DNA from: BQJU01 sp964015035
GTDB taxonomy: Bacteria; Bacteroidota; Bacteroidia; Chitinophagales; Saprospiraceae
DNA length: 64,000 nt
Assembly: GCA_964015035.1 (NCBI GenBank)
Contig: CAXHCA010000014.1
Coordinates: forward strand, 9,427-73,426
Direction: 5' to 3'
Part shown: positions 36,428 through 45,825 of the stretch, one piece after another
Layout of the letters: every line of letters starts with the position of its first letter
Numbering within the stretch: the stretch's first letter is position 1
Position numbers and translations under genes: made by a program
The notes under the pieces: generated by a model
What the model saw: the letters and a program-made list of their open reading frames with translations, nothing else
The model's database searches: none
What the model was told of the DNA's origin: nothing

Positions 36428-39400
36428 ATGAAGTCACTTTTACCGCTCATTCTATCGATTATTGCTCTTCCTCTTTTTTCACAGTCAACCACCATCCAAG
36501 TTGATCGCCCCTATCTGCGTGTTCCGATCGATCACAGCGGCCAAACCCAACAACTACTGCTCTGTGGATTGGAGGAAGGCATGACCTACAAACTGGTGGC
36601 AACTGACAAACAAAGGAATTGCAATCATCAGATCCTGATTGAAAACCATCCCAAAGTTCAGCAGGAAAGTGCATCAATACTTCACTTTTTAGCCACCTCC
36701 AGTTGCCAGGAAGTCACCTTTATCCCCGGGTGTATTAAAAGTGATCTTGCCAATTTGACCATTTACTGTGAAGATTGTGAAGGCACCCAATACCAAAAGG
36801 TCATGGCGGGCATCAGTACTTCCGTAAACAATAATGCACAAAGCCTAATACAAGATGTATTTATTGGCGGAGGCTGTTTTGATGTGGCAGGGGCCTTTAA
36901 AAAAGGTGCCACTGGTCAGCTTGGAACGTTTAGCAATGGTGGCTCTTCCATAGGCATTGAAGAAGGGGTAATCTTATCTACCGGCAACATTGGAACTTCG
37001 GCTGGCCCCAACCAAGCTCCTGATGCGGGTACTGATTATGGCCTCTCCGCGGGAGACCCCGACCTTTCGGAATTGACCGGTGGAGGCTCCAGTATCTTTG
37101 ATGTGGCAGCTATTGAATTTGACTTCACACCAACAGTCGGCCAGATCTCCTTCCGTTATGTGTTTGCCTCTGAAGAATATTGTGAATGGGTCGGCAGTCA
37201 ATTTAATGACGTGTTTGGTTTCTTTATCCGTGGCCCGGGAATTAATGGAGACTTCTTTCTCAATGCCGATAATATTGCCGTGCTGCCCAGTGGCGATTAT
37301 GTGGCCATCAATTCCGTGAATAGTAACTCAAACCCCGAATTTTATCATGACAATAGCCCCAATGCCACCGGATGTGCAACGGGAGAGCAGTTTGCCCTGA
37401 TGGATATTGAATACGATGGTTTTACCACCGTTTTAACGGCTGTGGCCAATGTACAACCTTGTCAAACCTATCATATCAAGCTAGCCGTTGGTGACCGCGG
37501 TGACGGCATCTACGACTCTGCCGTATTTCTGGAAGCCAATAGTTTTGCCGCCGGTTCAACCACCAATATGACCGCTGATATCCTGGGACCAGGGGCCACC
37601 CAAAACATTGTCTACGAATCTTGTGGTAGCGCCGTCATCACTTTTCAGCGGTTTACCAATGACCTGAGCCAACCATTTACAGTCAACTTTAACTTGTCCA
37701 ATTCCAGTACCGCTACTCCGGGTGTCGACTATTCGGCTTTCCCTACCAGTATCACCATTCCTGCCGGGCAATCCTCCATCTCGATCCCCATTGAGGTATT
37801 TGCCGACTTCATTACGGAAGGAATAGAAACCATTGTATTAGAATTGCAGGGCGCTTGTACCTGTGAATCCAACGAACTGATCATCCAAATCGTAGAACCG
37901 CCCCCGATCGACGTGTCCTTGGAAGACCTGGTAGTTTGCCAAAATCAAACGACGACTATCTTTCCAAATGTTTCGGGGGGCACACCGGGTTTTACCTATC
38001 AGTGGAGCAACAACACTTTCGGCCCCAGCCTATCCATTGATGTGGGTACCGAACCGGAGGCTTATTCCCTCACAGTAACCGACGTTTGTGGTCAAAGTTC
38101 CGCTTCCGGCTTGGTGGTTTATCCCAATGCACCGACAGCCGAACTCAGCGGCACCGACTCGATTTGCCAAGGCAACTTTGATGCCTCTTTATTGGTAGAA
38201 TTTACCGGTATCGGTCCCTTTGACCTCACTTATTCTGTCGAAGGGTTTATCACCACCATCACCAATATATACGGTAATCAATATATGCTTCCGGCCAATT
38301 TACCCGGCACGTACCAGTTGTTAGGTGTTTCGGCTGCCAATTGTCCGGGTGAAGTCTCCGGCTTGGGAGAAGTGGGGATTACCGATGTATTGGTCGATGT
38401 GGACCCTGTTCCCGTAAGTTGCTTTGGGGAAGCCGATGGCGCCATCTTCTTGAATCCAACCGGCGGTAGTGCCCCTTACGACTTCAATTGGAATCAGGGG
38501 CTACCGGATTCTGATACCATTACCGGACTTTCTCCGGGGACCTATAATGTTACCGTGACCGATGCCAGTGGTTGTATAGGCACCACCACGGCAACCATCG
38601 ACGAGCCCAATGCGATGACCACCAATGTTGTTGCAGTGGAAAGTATTGATTGCTCCAATCCGGAAGGAGGCGAGATTGCCATTGCTGTCAGCGGTGGTAG
38701 TGGCGGTTTTACCTACGAATGGAGTGATGGAAGTGTTGATTCCGTACTGACCAATGCGCCGGCCGGAGATTATACCGTGACCGTCACCGATGCCTCAGGG
38801 TGTTCATCCGAACTAAGTGCCACCATCGAATCTTTCATTGCTTTTCCAACAGCGGTTGCCAATGTATCCGGAGTGCTCAATTGTGTAGACGAGCAAGTGA
38901 CGCTGGATCCCACCGGATCGAGTAGCGGCAATAACTTTTCTTATGAATGGTTTGATGAAATGGGCAACCTGGTCAATACCTCCCAAAACTCCTTTACGCA
39001 GAATCAGCCTGGAGATTATCTATTGATCATTACCAATGATCAAAATCACTGCCAAGATAGCGCCCAGCTCACAATCATGCAGGATATTGAACCTCCTGAA
39101 GCTATTGCCGGTGGCACAGATACGCTAACCTGTGAGCAGCCCAGCATTCAATTGGATGGCAGCCAATCCAGCAACGGCAATAATATCGAATATGCCTGGA
39201 CAACCATTGGTGGTAATTTTGTAGACGATCCGGGAATGGTCAATCCCACTATTGACGGTCCGGGTTTATATATTCTGGAATTAACCAATAGTACCAACGG
39301 TTGTATCGATCAAGATACCGTTGCAATTGCAGAAAACACCACCATCCCTAATGTGGCCATCGCCACGCCGGGCATCATCAATTGTAATACGCCACAACTT

Positions 39401-42400
39401 ACCCTGGATGGTAGCAATTCCGATTTTGGTGACAACCTCGTTTATTCCTGGACTACCCCCGATGGGACCATTCTCTCTCCTACGGATTCCACTTCAGTGG
39501 AAATTGCGGAAGGAGGACTGTATACCTTATCTATTTTGGATAACTCCAATGGATGTGAAAATGAGGTAACCGTTACGGTAGCCGAAGACTTAGCGGCCCC
39601 TATTGCTGATCCGGGCACCTTGCAGGAACTCGATTGTGAAACCTCCACCGCCACCCTCAATGGCAGTGGCTCCAGTACGGGCAATGACATCAGCTATTTG
39701 TGGCAAACCGATGATGGATTCATCATTGGAGACTCCACCTCTCTCAACCCGACAGTGGGTGAAGCCGGTAATTATCTGTTGATCGTCACCAACGAAACCA
39801 ATGGCTGTAGCGCTCAAAACATGGTGACCGTTACCGAAAACACCAATGCCCCCAATGTGGAAGCATGGGTACAAGGCATCTTGACTTGTGCCACCACGGA
39901 GATTATAATTGACGCCAGTAATTCCGATAGTGGCAGTCAATTTGATATTCAATGGACGGGTGACAGCGGACAACAAATTGGCAATGGCAATACCCTAACG
40001 CCAACCGTTACTGAACCGGGCACTTATACGCTCAGTATTCTAAATACGGACAATAGCTGTTTGAGTACCATCAGCTTACCGGTTAATCAAAACATCACCC
40101 CTCCCGAAATTGAAGTAGGCCCGGATGGCTTAATCAATTGTTACGAACCGAGGTATACGCTGGAAGGTTCCATCATCAATGCGGGCAATGATTTCCAAAT
40201 CAATTGGAGTAATGCAACAGGAAATATACCCGGTGCGAATGACCTGAATTGGCAAGTAGAGGAAGCCGGCACCTACACCTTTTCCGTATTCAACAACGTA
40301 AATGGTTGCGAAAGTACAGAAACCGTCACCGTCCTCGCCGACCAGACGCCTCCCGATATCACGGCTGGCCCGGATATGGTACTCAATTGTGCGACGCCCA
40401 CCCTCAATTTACAAGGTAATTTGAACCTCCCGCTGACCGATTTCGCCTTGGAGTGGACCAGCCCCGAAGGGGTTAACCTCGCCGACAATACCATTTTTGA
40501 TCCGCAGGTGGATCAGGCGGGGCAATACCAGCTGACCGTCACCAACCTGGACAATGGCTGTTCCAGCCAGGATGCGGTGCAAATTTCGGCCAATTTTGCC
40601 TTCCCGGAAGCAAACGCGGGATCAGAAATGACCTTGAATTGCGTCGATACGGTATTGACCATTGACGGGTCAAGCTCCTCACAAGGTAATTTGTACGATT
40701 ACACTTGGTCAACCACAAACGGCAATTTGCTCAGCGGCCAAGGTACACTTCTACCACAGATCAATGCACCCGGTGATTATCAACTAATCGTCACCAATAC
40801 GGAGAATTTTTGCCGGGATACTGCCGTTGTCAATATCAGTCAGGATATTGCATTGCCGGTGGCCAGCATTGCTCCTCCCGAGGAGTTGACCTGCGAACTG
40901 ACCGCCATCACATTAGATGTCGCAGGCTCCAGTACCGGACCTGAATTTGAATACATCTGGACCAGTCCCGATGGCAACATCGTCAGTGGTGCCAATGAGA
41001 TGGAACCACTGGTGAATGAACCCGGCATGTATCAATTATTGATTCGGAATGTAGCAAATGGCTGTGTGACCCTAGCCCAAACTCAGGTGACTCGCGACCC
41101 CAACATTCCCATCGCAGATGCCGGATCACCACTCATTTTGAACTGTACGCAAACCAGTGTGATGCTGGATGGTTCCGCTTCAAGCTCAGGGGCTAATGTG
41201 GTATATAATTGGGAAGGTATCGATGCCGCGCCCGTTGGCAATCCAGACCAAATTACCATCATGGCGAATCAACCCGGCTTGTATGTTTTGAATGTAACCA
41301 ATCTCGACAATAACTGTACGGCCAGCGATACCATTCCGGTAACCCTGGACACCATCGCACCAACTGCGGTGGCCTCAGTAGATGAAGTGCTGACCTGTAC
41401 GCAAAACAGTGTTTCCCTTTCGGGAAATGGATCCAGCACCGGCGGGGGTTTTTCTTACCAATGGTCTTCACCTGCCGGAAATAGCATTCAGAATCCAACA
41501 TCATTAACGCCAACTGTTTCCACGGATGGGGTTTATCAACTACAAGTGACCGATACCACCAATGGCTGTACCCAGCTCACTCAAGTCAGCGTGGGTATTG
41601 ATACGATTGCTCCGGTACTCTCCGTTGCTCCCCCCGAAATATTGACCTGTGATCTGACCGCGCTGGCACTTTCCGCCCAGGTCCAGACAGCACACGATGC
41701 CGTTCCGATCTGGACAACAGCCAACGGCTCTATTGTTACGGGACAAAATAGTTTGACGCCAACCATTGATGAGCCAGGAACCTATCAATTATTTGTTGAG
41801 GATACGGTGAATGGCTGTACCACATCCATCAGCGTAGTCGTCGATCAAAACATCACCCCTCCCGAGGCCAACGCCGGTGGTAATGATATTCTCAATTGCG
41901 ATGTACTTTCCTTACAATTGGACGGTAGTCTCAGTAGCAGCGGCCATCACACCTATCAATGGTCCACCGCTGACGGTGAAATTGAGTCGGGTGCTCAAAG
42001 TTTGACGCCAACCATCACCGAGCCCGGTAATTACATCCTGCTGGTACGTGACCTCGAAAACGGCTGTGAAGCTACGGATGTGGTGACCATCAATCAGGAT
42101 GTGGCCGCACCGCAGGTGCTGGTCGTTCCTCCTGCCCAACTGACTTGTGTAGTCAATAGCGTGAACCTCATCGGACAAACAGATGAAACTACAGACCCCT
42201 ATACGTTGCAATGGTATACCGCAGATGGAACCCCCATCCCGAATGCCACTACGGAAATGTTGACCGTCACCCAACCGGGGACTTACCAGTTGTTAGTCAC
42301 CAATACCGTGAATGGTTGTACCGAAACAGTTGAAGAAGTAGTCGAACAGGACATTACCACGCCCATGGCTGAAGCTGGTCCTGAGGGTACCTTAACCTGT

Positions 42401-43384
42401 AATATCACGGAGCTTTCGCTGAATGGAGAAGGCTCTTCAACAGGTTCCGGTTTCATTTATTCCTGGCAAGGTCCAACTACGGTCAGTGGTGCTTCTTCTT
42501 TAAATCCAACCGTCACTAGCCCGGGTATTTACACCCTGGTGGTGACCAATACCGGCAACGGCTGTACGTCTGAAGATCAGGTCGAAGTGACCCGGGAAGT
42601 GCCCAGAGACGCGGTAGTGGAAGTCGATGCCGGTCCATGTGTGGGCGACTTCTCCGCTATCTTAATCGATAATGTGGATGGGGGCTTTGGTCCCTATGCC
42701 TACTCCATCGATGGTGGAGAACAATTCCAGTCCAGTCCATCTTTTACTCGCCTCGAATCGGGGTTGTACCCCATTGTGGTACGAGATGATAATGGTTGTG
42801 ATTTTAATACGGTGGCCTACGTTCCAGATCCGTTGGATTTACAAGTGGAGTTAGATCCGTTGATTACCATCCGTCTGGGAGAAAATGTGACCTTATATCC
42901 TCAACTCAATGTGCCCGAATCAGCAATCAGTAGCATCACCTGGACGCCCGGGGATAGTCTGTCTTGTAGTGATTGTTTGACCCCCACCGTTCGTCCTACT
43001 CAAACTACGACTTACCACCTAGAGGTGATCAGTGAGGAAGGGTGTTTGAGCACTGCGGAAGTCACGCTGCGGGTAGATCGTCGGCCGGCTATTTACATCC
43101 CCAATGCCTTTTCTCCTCACAATTTGGATGGCACCAACGACCGGTTCTACATTTTTGCCAAACCCAATTTTGTGAGAAAAGTCAAGTCCCTGATGATCTT
43201 CAATCGCTGGGGCGAACAGGTGTACGAAGTCTATGATTTCCCGCCCAATGATCCACAGTACGGCTGGGATGGTACCCACCGCGGGCAATTGCTCAATCCA
43301 GCGGTCTTTGTATATTGGACAGAAGTAGAATTGATTGATGGTACGGTACTTCTGTTAAAAGGAGATGTCACTTTGGTGAATTAA
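36428..43384 (+). CDS. Adhesin 4: giant T9SS type B protein, choice-of-anchor L plus 15 x 83-aa repeats
   Basis: The 2318-aa protein is the longest in the window and mirrors adhesin 3 domain by domain: signal peptide, N-terminal beta domain, choice-of-anchor L (about 134-378: GGSSIGIEEGVILSTGNI, FRYVFASEEYCEWVGSQFND, FGFFIRGPGINGDFF), Calx-beta (396-488), Ig-like and two SprB repeats (663-810). Fifteen ~83-aa repeats follow (about 813-2064), then an SprB-like module and the type B C-terminal domain (2219-2318: IYIPNAFSPHNLDGTNDRFY, MIFNRWGEQVYE, GWDGTHRGQ). Its last eight repeats match the last eight of adhesin 3 in order. The 247-aa length difference equals three repeats. The stop overlaps the convergent methyltransferase gene by 17 bp. 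Confidence 0.93.
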   Translation: MKSLLPLILSIIALPLFSQSTTIQVDRPYLRVPIDHSGQTQQLLLCGLEEGMTYKLVATDKQRNCNHQILIENHPKVQQESASILHFLATSSCQEVTFIPGCIKSDLANLTIYCEDCEGTQYQKVMAGISTSVNNNAQSLIQDVFIGGGCFDVAGAFKKGATGQLGTFSNGGSSIGIEEGVILSTGNIGTSAGPNQAPDAGTDYGLSAGDPDLSELTGGGSSIFDVAAIEFDFTPTVGQISFRYVFASEEYCEWVGSQFNDVFGFFIRGPGINGDFFLNADNIAVLPSGDYVAINSVNSNSNPEFYHDNSPNATGCATGEQFALMDIEYDGFTTVLTAVANVQPCQTYHIKLAVGDRGDGIYDSAVFLEANSFAAGSTTNMTADILGPGATQNIVYESCGSAVITFQRFTNDLSQPFTVNFNLSNSSTATPGVDYSAFPTSITIPAGQSSISIPIEVFADFITEGIETIVLELQGACTCESNELIIQIVEPPPIDVSLEDLVVCQNQTTTIFPNVSGGTPGFTYQWSNNTFGPSLSIDVGTEPEAYSLTVTDVCGQSSASGLVVYPNAPTAELSGTDSICQGNFDASLLVEFTGIGPFDLTYSVEGFITTITNIYGNQYMLPANLPGTYQLLGVSAANCPGEVSGLGEVGITDVLVDVDPVPVSCFGEADGAIFLNPTGGSAPYDFNWNQGLPDSDTITGLSPGTYNVTVTDASGCIGTTTATIDEPNAMTTNVVAVESIDCSNPEGGEIAIAVSGGSGGFTYEWSDGSVDSVLTNAPAGDYTVTVTDASGCSSELSATIESFIAFPTAVANVSGVLNCVDEQVTLDPTGSSSGNNFSYEWFDEMGNLVNTSQNSFTQNQPGDYLLIITNDQNHCQDSAQLTIMQDIEPPEAIAGGTDTLTCEQPSIQLDGSQSSNGNNIEYAWTTIGGNFVDDPGMVNPTIDGPGLYILELTNSTNGCIDQDTVAIAENTTIPNVAIATPGIINCNTPQLTLDGSNSDFGDNLVYSWTTPDGTILSPTDSTSVEIAEGGLYTLSILDNSNGCENEVTVTVAEDLAAPIADPGTLQELDCETSTATLNGSGSSTGNDISYLWQTDDGFIIGDSTSLNPTVGEAGNYLLIVTNETNGCSAQNMVTVTENTNAPNVEAWVQGILTCATTEIIIDASNSDSGSQFDIQWTGDSGQQIGNGNTLTPTVTEPGTYTLSILNTDNSCLSTISLPVNQNITPPEIEVGPDGLINCYEPRYTLEGSIINAGNDFQINWSNATGNIPGANDLNWQVEEAGTYTFSVFNNVNGCESTETVTVLADQTPPDITAGPDMVLNCATPTLNLQGNLNLPLTDFALEWTSPEGVNLADNTIFDPQVDQAGQYQLTVTNLDNGCSSQDAVQISANFAFPEANAGSEMTLNCVDTVLTIDGSSSSQGNLYDYTWSTTNGNLLSGQGTLLPQINAPGDYQLIVTNTENFCRDTAVVNISQDIALPVASIAPPEELTCELTAITLDVAGSSTGPEFEYIWTSPDGNIVSGANEMEPLVNEPGMYQLLIRNVANGCVTLAQTQVTRDPNIPIADAGSPLILNCTQTSVMLDGSASSSGANVVYNWEGIDAAPVGNPDQITIMANQPGLYVLNVTNLDNNCTASDTIPVTLDTIAPTAVASVDEVLTCTQNSVSLSGNGSSTGGGFSYQWSSPAGNSIQNPTSLTPTVSTDGVYQLQVTDTTNGCTQLTQVSVGIDTIAPVLSVAPPEILTCDLTALALSAQVQTAHDAVPIWTTANGSIVTGQNSLTPTIDEPGTYQLFVEDTVNGCTTSISVVVDQNITPPEANAGGNDILNCDVLSLQLDGSLSSSGHHTYQWSTADGEIESGAQSLTPTITEPGNYILLVRDLENGCEATDVVTINQDVAAPQVLVVPPAQLTCVVNSVNLIGQTDETTDPYTLQWYTADGTPIPNATTEMLTVTQPGTYQLLVTNTVNGCTETVEEVVEQDITTPMAEAGPEGTLTCNITELSLNGEGSSTGSGFIYSWQGPTTVSGASSLNPTVTSPGIYTLVVTNTGNGCTSEDQVEVTREVPRDAVVEVDAGPCVGDFSAILIDNVDGGFGPYAYSIDGGEQFQSSPSFTRLESGLYPIVVRDDNGCDFNTVAYVPDPLDLQVELDPLITIRLGENVTLYPQLNVPESAISSITWTPGDSLSCSDCLTPTVRPTQTTTYHLEVISEEGCLSTAEVTLRVDRRPAIYIPNAFSPHNLDGTNDRFYIFAKPNFVRKVKSLMIFNRWGEQVYEVYDFPPNDPQYGWDGTHRGQLLNPAVFVYWTEVELIDGTVLLLKGDVTLVN

Positions 43385-44030
43385 ATTTTTCCGCCAGCAG
43401 GAGGTGGTAATCAAAAATACCCCCTTTTTTGAGCAACACTTCCTGCTGGATGGATAATCCTCTTGAGGTTAGAAGGCTCCGGTATTCCTCCAAATCATAT
43501 TGATGCGGATGCAAGATATCGCCGGGTAATAACTGGAAGATTTTTTTCAGAAAAACGAAGTTGTGTGCATCAATGGATAACAGCAATTGCCCCCCGGGTT
43601 TGAGGGCAGTGACCAGCGCATCCATTGCCCGCTCGATATCCGCCACATGATTGATGGCGTTCAAACAGAAAATGGCATCGTATTTTGCTTGAGCATCCAG
43701 ATTTTCCAAAGGTTCCTGAATAAAATTCACCTGTGGGTAACGGGCCCGATTGAAATGCGCCAGCCGTTCTTCATAAGCGGCCAATAACGGGTCGAGCGCA
43801 TCCACCTTCAGCTCTTCCAACACCATAAAAATACCCGCCGGGCCACAACCCGCATCCAAAACCTGGCTACCCGGCTGCGGATAAAAGTCAATTTGCTGCA
43901 GCACCCGATGCCAGTAGGCCCGCTTATTGTGGAGATATACCTCCGGTTCTTGCTTTCGCAAATACTGTTGCCACCAGCGTATTTCTGCCGCCTGTGCAAT
44001 TTTCCATCTGAGCCTGGACCACATACTCAT
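43368..44030 (-). CDS. Class I SAM-dependent methyltransferase
   Basis: The 220-aa protein has motif I VLDAGCGPAG (57-66), an acidic residue after the second strand (VDALDPLLAAYEERL), CLNAINHVADIERAMDALVT as the motif around strand 4, and LKPGGQLLLSIDAHN as the post-motif strand. These mark a small-molecule Rossmann methyltransferase (Methyltransf_11/25 type). The substrate is unknown. It borders an LPS/heptose cluster, so a glycan or lipid substrate is possible. Its 3' end overlaps that of adhesin 4 by 17 bp, with no terminator between the convergent genes. Confidence 0.88.
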   Translation of the reverse strand: MSMWSRLRWKIAQAAEIRWWQQYLRKQEPEVYLHNKRAYWHRVLQQIDFYPQPGSQVLDAGCGPAGIFMVLEELKVDALDPLLAAYEERLAHFNRARYPQVNFIQEPLENLDAQAKYDAIFCLNAINHVADIERAMDALVTALKPGGQLLLSIDAHNFVFLKKIFQLLPGDILHPHQYDLEEYRSLLTSRGLSIQQEVLLKKGGIFDYHLLLAEKFNSPK

Positions 44031-44093
44031 TCAATTTGGTACCTTTACCGGTAAAGGTAGTGAAGTCTTATTTGTTTTACTCGATCCAAACAC

Positions 44094-45134
44094 ATGCTAT
44101 TCGCAATCGGCACCAAGGTTAAATTTCTGCACAGTAGCGACGAAGGCGAAGTAACCGCTATTCTCTCAGAGGACATGGTCAATGTATTGATCAAGGGAGA
44201 CGATATGGAAATCCCGGTTTTTGTAGAAAATCTGATCCGGGTAGAGGATGAGCAATCCAAAGTCAAAGCCAAGATTGTCAAGGGACCACAACCCAAAACC
44301 GTGGAGCCCCCCATCATGCCACCGCCGGAGGTTCAGTATACCATCCTGAAAAGTGTGGGCCTGCAATTGGCCTTTGAGCCCATTCACAGCAAAGATGGCA
44401 GTACCGAAAAATACAACATTTACCTGATCAACGATACCAAATATAATCTGCTGGTCTCCTTTGCACTCTACCTGCAAAAACGCTTGCATTTTCGGCACAA
44501 CGGCAAGCTGAACGGGGTGGCCATCTTACCCGTTGGTGAAATCACCTTCGACCAGCTCAACGATGCCCCCGAAGTAAGCATCGAATGCTGGCGACTGACC
44601 ACGGAAGGAACAGGCAGCAAATTGGAAAAAAACCTAAAGATCAAACCCAAACAGTTTTTTAGCCGCATTCGAACTGCACCCATTTTGAATAAACCGGTGC
44701 ATTTGTTTCGCGTTTTTGAGAACTTAAAAACTTCCGACCTCCGCAAACCCAAAGATGAAGACTTGCAATCCTACACCAAGCGCAATGTCCGCCCTACCAG
44801 CACTCATCAAGAAGGGGCCCTGTTCAATCTCAATGACGTGCAGGAGTTTGCCGCCTTTGTTCCGGAAATTGACCTGCATATTGAGAAGCTCACCCCCTTT
44901 CCTCAGAAGATGAATAAAGGTGCCATCCTGCGCATGCAATTGGACCATTTTGATAATTACCTCAATCAGGCCATCCGACTTGGCGTAGAACGAGTATTCA
45001 TCATCCACGGCGTAGGCGAAGGCAAACTACGCGACGCCATTGCCACCCGCCTGATCAACAACCCACAAGTTGTTTCTTTTAAAAATGAATACCATCACCG
45101 GTATGGCTATGGCGCTACGGAGGTGATTTTTTAG
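44094..45134 (+). CDS. DUF2027 and Smr domain protein
   Basis: The 346-aa protein starts with an SH3-like DUF2027 region (MLFAIGTKVKFLHSSDEGEV, about 1-55), then a proline-rich linker and a beta domain (about 80-210). It ends in an Smr (small MutS-related) domain (about 260-346) with EIDLHIEKL, LDHFDNYLNQAIRLGVERVF, the HGVGEGKLR signature loop and a closing YGATEVIF. Smr domains bind nucleic acids and can nick DNA or cleave RNA at stalled ribosomes. This architecture is a common Bacteroidota form whose role is unresolved. It is divergent from the methyltransferase gene. Confidence 0.92.
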   Translation: MLFAIGTKVKFLHSSDEGEVTAILSEDMVNVLIKGDDMEIPVFVENLIRVEDEQSKVKAKIVKGPQPKTVEPPIMPPPEVQYTILKSVGLQLAFEPIHSKDGSTEKYNIYLINDTKYNLLVSFALYLQKRLHFRHNGKLNGVAILPVGEITFDQLNDAPEVSIECWRLTTEGTGSKLEKNLKIKPKQFFSRIRTAPILNKPVHLFRVFENLKTSDLRKPKDEDLQSYTKRNVRPTSTHQEGALFNLNDVQEFAAFVPEIDLHIEKLTPFPQKMNKGAILRMQLDHFDNYLNQAIRLGVERVFIIHGVGEGKLRDAIATRLINNPQVVSFKNEYHHRYGYGATEVIF

Positions 45135-45227
45135 GTAAAGATCAAACAGTAGCGAGCCTCCTGCAAAATCCTCAGATTTAGAAGGTGAGCGAGCGGCTGT
45201 ATGAACGGACAAACCGACCAACTTTGA

Positions 45228-45821
45228 TTATTTGTGAATGGATATCCTATCCATTAACTCTTTCAACCCGCCACACCGCACATCCGCCAAAACGACCGTC
45301 CCATCTGCTTCCAGTGCATCCAATTTTTCCACTTCTTCGGCATTCGAGGTAATCAAAACGGTGGTCATGCCCAACCCTTTGCCAAACTGCAAGTCACTCA
45401 CGGAATCACCGACCATCAGGGAATATTCAAATTGGATGTCCGGGAATTGTCGTTGCGCTTCCAGGGCCATGGCCGGATGGGGTTTTCGGCAATTGGAGGG
45501 TTTGCTGCGCAAATCGGGGCAGTGTAGGATCAGATCAAAGTGGCCTCCTACCCTTTCCAGATCGAACTGCATTTGAGCATGGACCGCGACCAGGTCTTGT
45601 TCCGTCATCAAGCCTTTTCCGATGCCCTGCTGGTTGGTCACCACAATGGTTTTTGCAAACAATTTATTGAACCGGACAATGGCTTCCGGCACACCGGGCA
45701 ACCACTCGAACTCGCTCCACTTGCTCACGTATTCACCAGGTAATCGGCGATTGATCACACCATCCCGGTCGAGAAAAAGAGTCGGATGTTGATGGGTTAA
45801 TAATTTTTTGAGGGCATGCAT
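45228..45821 (-). CDS. gmhB: D,D-heptose 1,7-bisphosphate phosphatase-like HAD enzyme
   Basis: GmhB removes the 7-phosphate in ADP-heptose synthesis for LPS core. I chose the ATG at 45821 (MHALKKLLTHQHPTLFLDRD), 4 bp after the gmhA stop; an in-frame ATG at 45863 would overlap gmhA by 38 bp. The roughly 197-aa HAD-IIIA protein has FLDRDGVINRRLPGEYV with Asp18/Asp20, VVTNQQGIGKGLMTEQDL, NCRKPHPAM and MVGDSVSDLQFGKGLGM. The zinc loop is degenerate: HCPDLRSKPSNC lacks the usual His and one Cys. A related sugar-phosphate phosphatase remains possible. Confidence 0.85.
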   Translation of the reverse strand: MHALKKLLTHQHPTLFLDRDGVINRRLPGEYVSKWSEFEWLPGVPEAIVRFNKLFAKTIVVTNQQGIGKGLMTEQDLVAVHAQMQFDLERVGGHFDLILHCPDLRSKPSNCRKPHPAMALEAQRQFPDIQFEYSLMVGDSVSDLQFGKGLGMTTVLITSNAEEVEKLDALEADGTVVLADVRCGGLKELMDRISIHK

Positions 45822-45825
45822 AGGC

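Noticed and set aside
32400..42620. Tandem periodicity of about 250 bp considered as a CRISPR array or satellite DNA
   Set aside because: It is the coding repeat of 83-aa protein modules in continuous reading frames. Unit length and divergence are unlike CRISPR.
20393..43384. Adhesin array considered as prophage, contractile or toxin system
   Set aside because: No phage, Rhs, effector or immunity motifs; all modules are Ig, PKD, SprB or choice-of-anchor type with T9SS signals.
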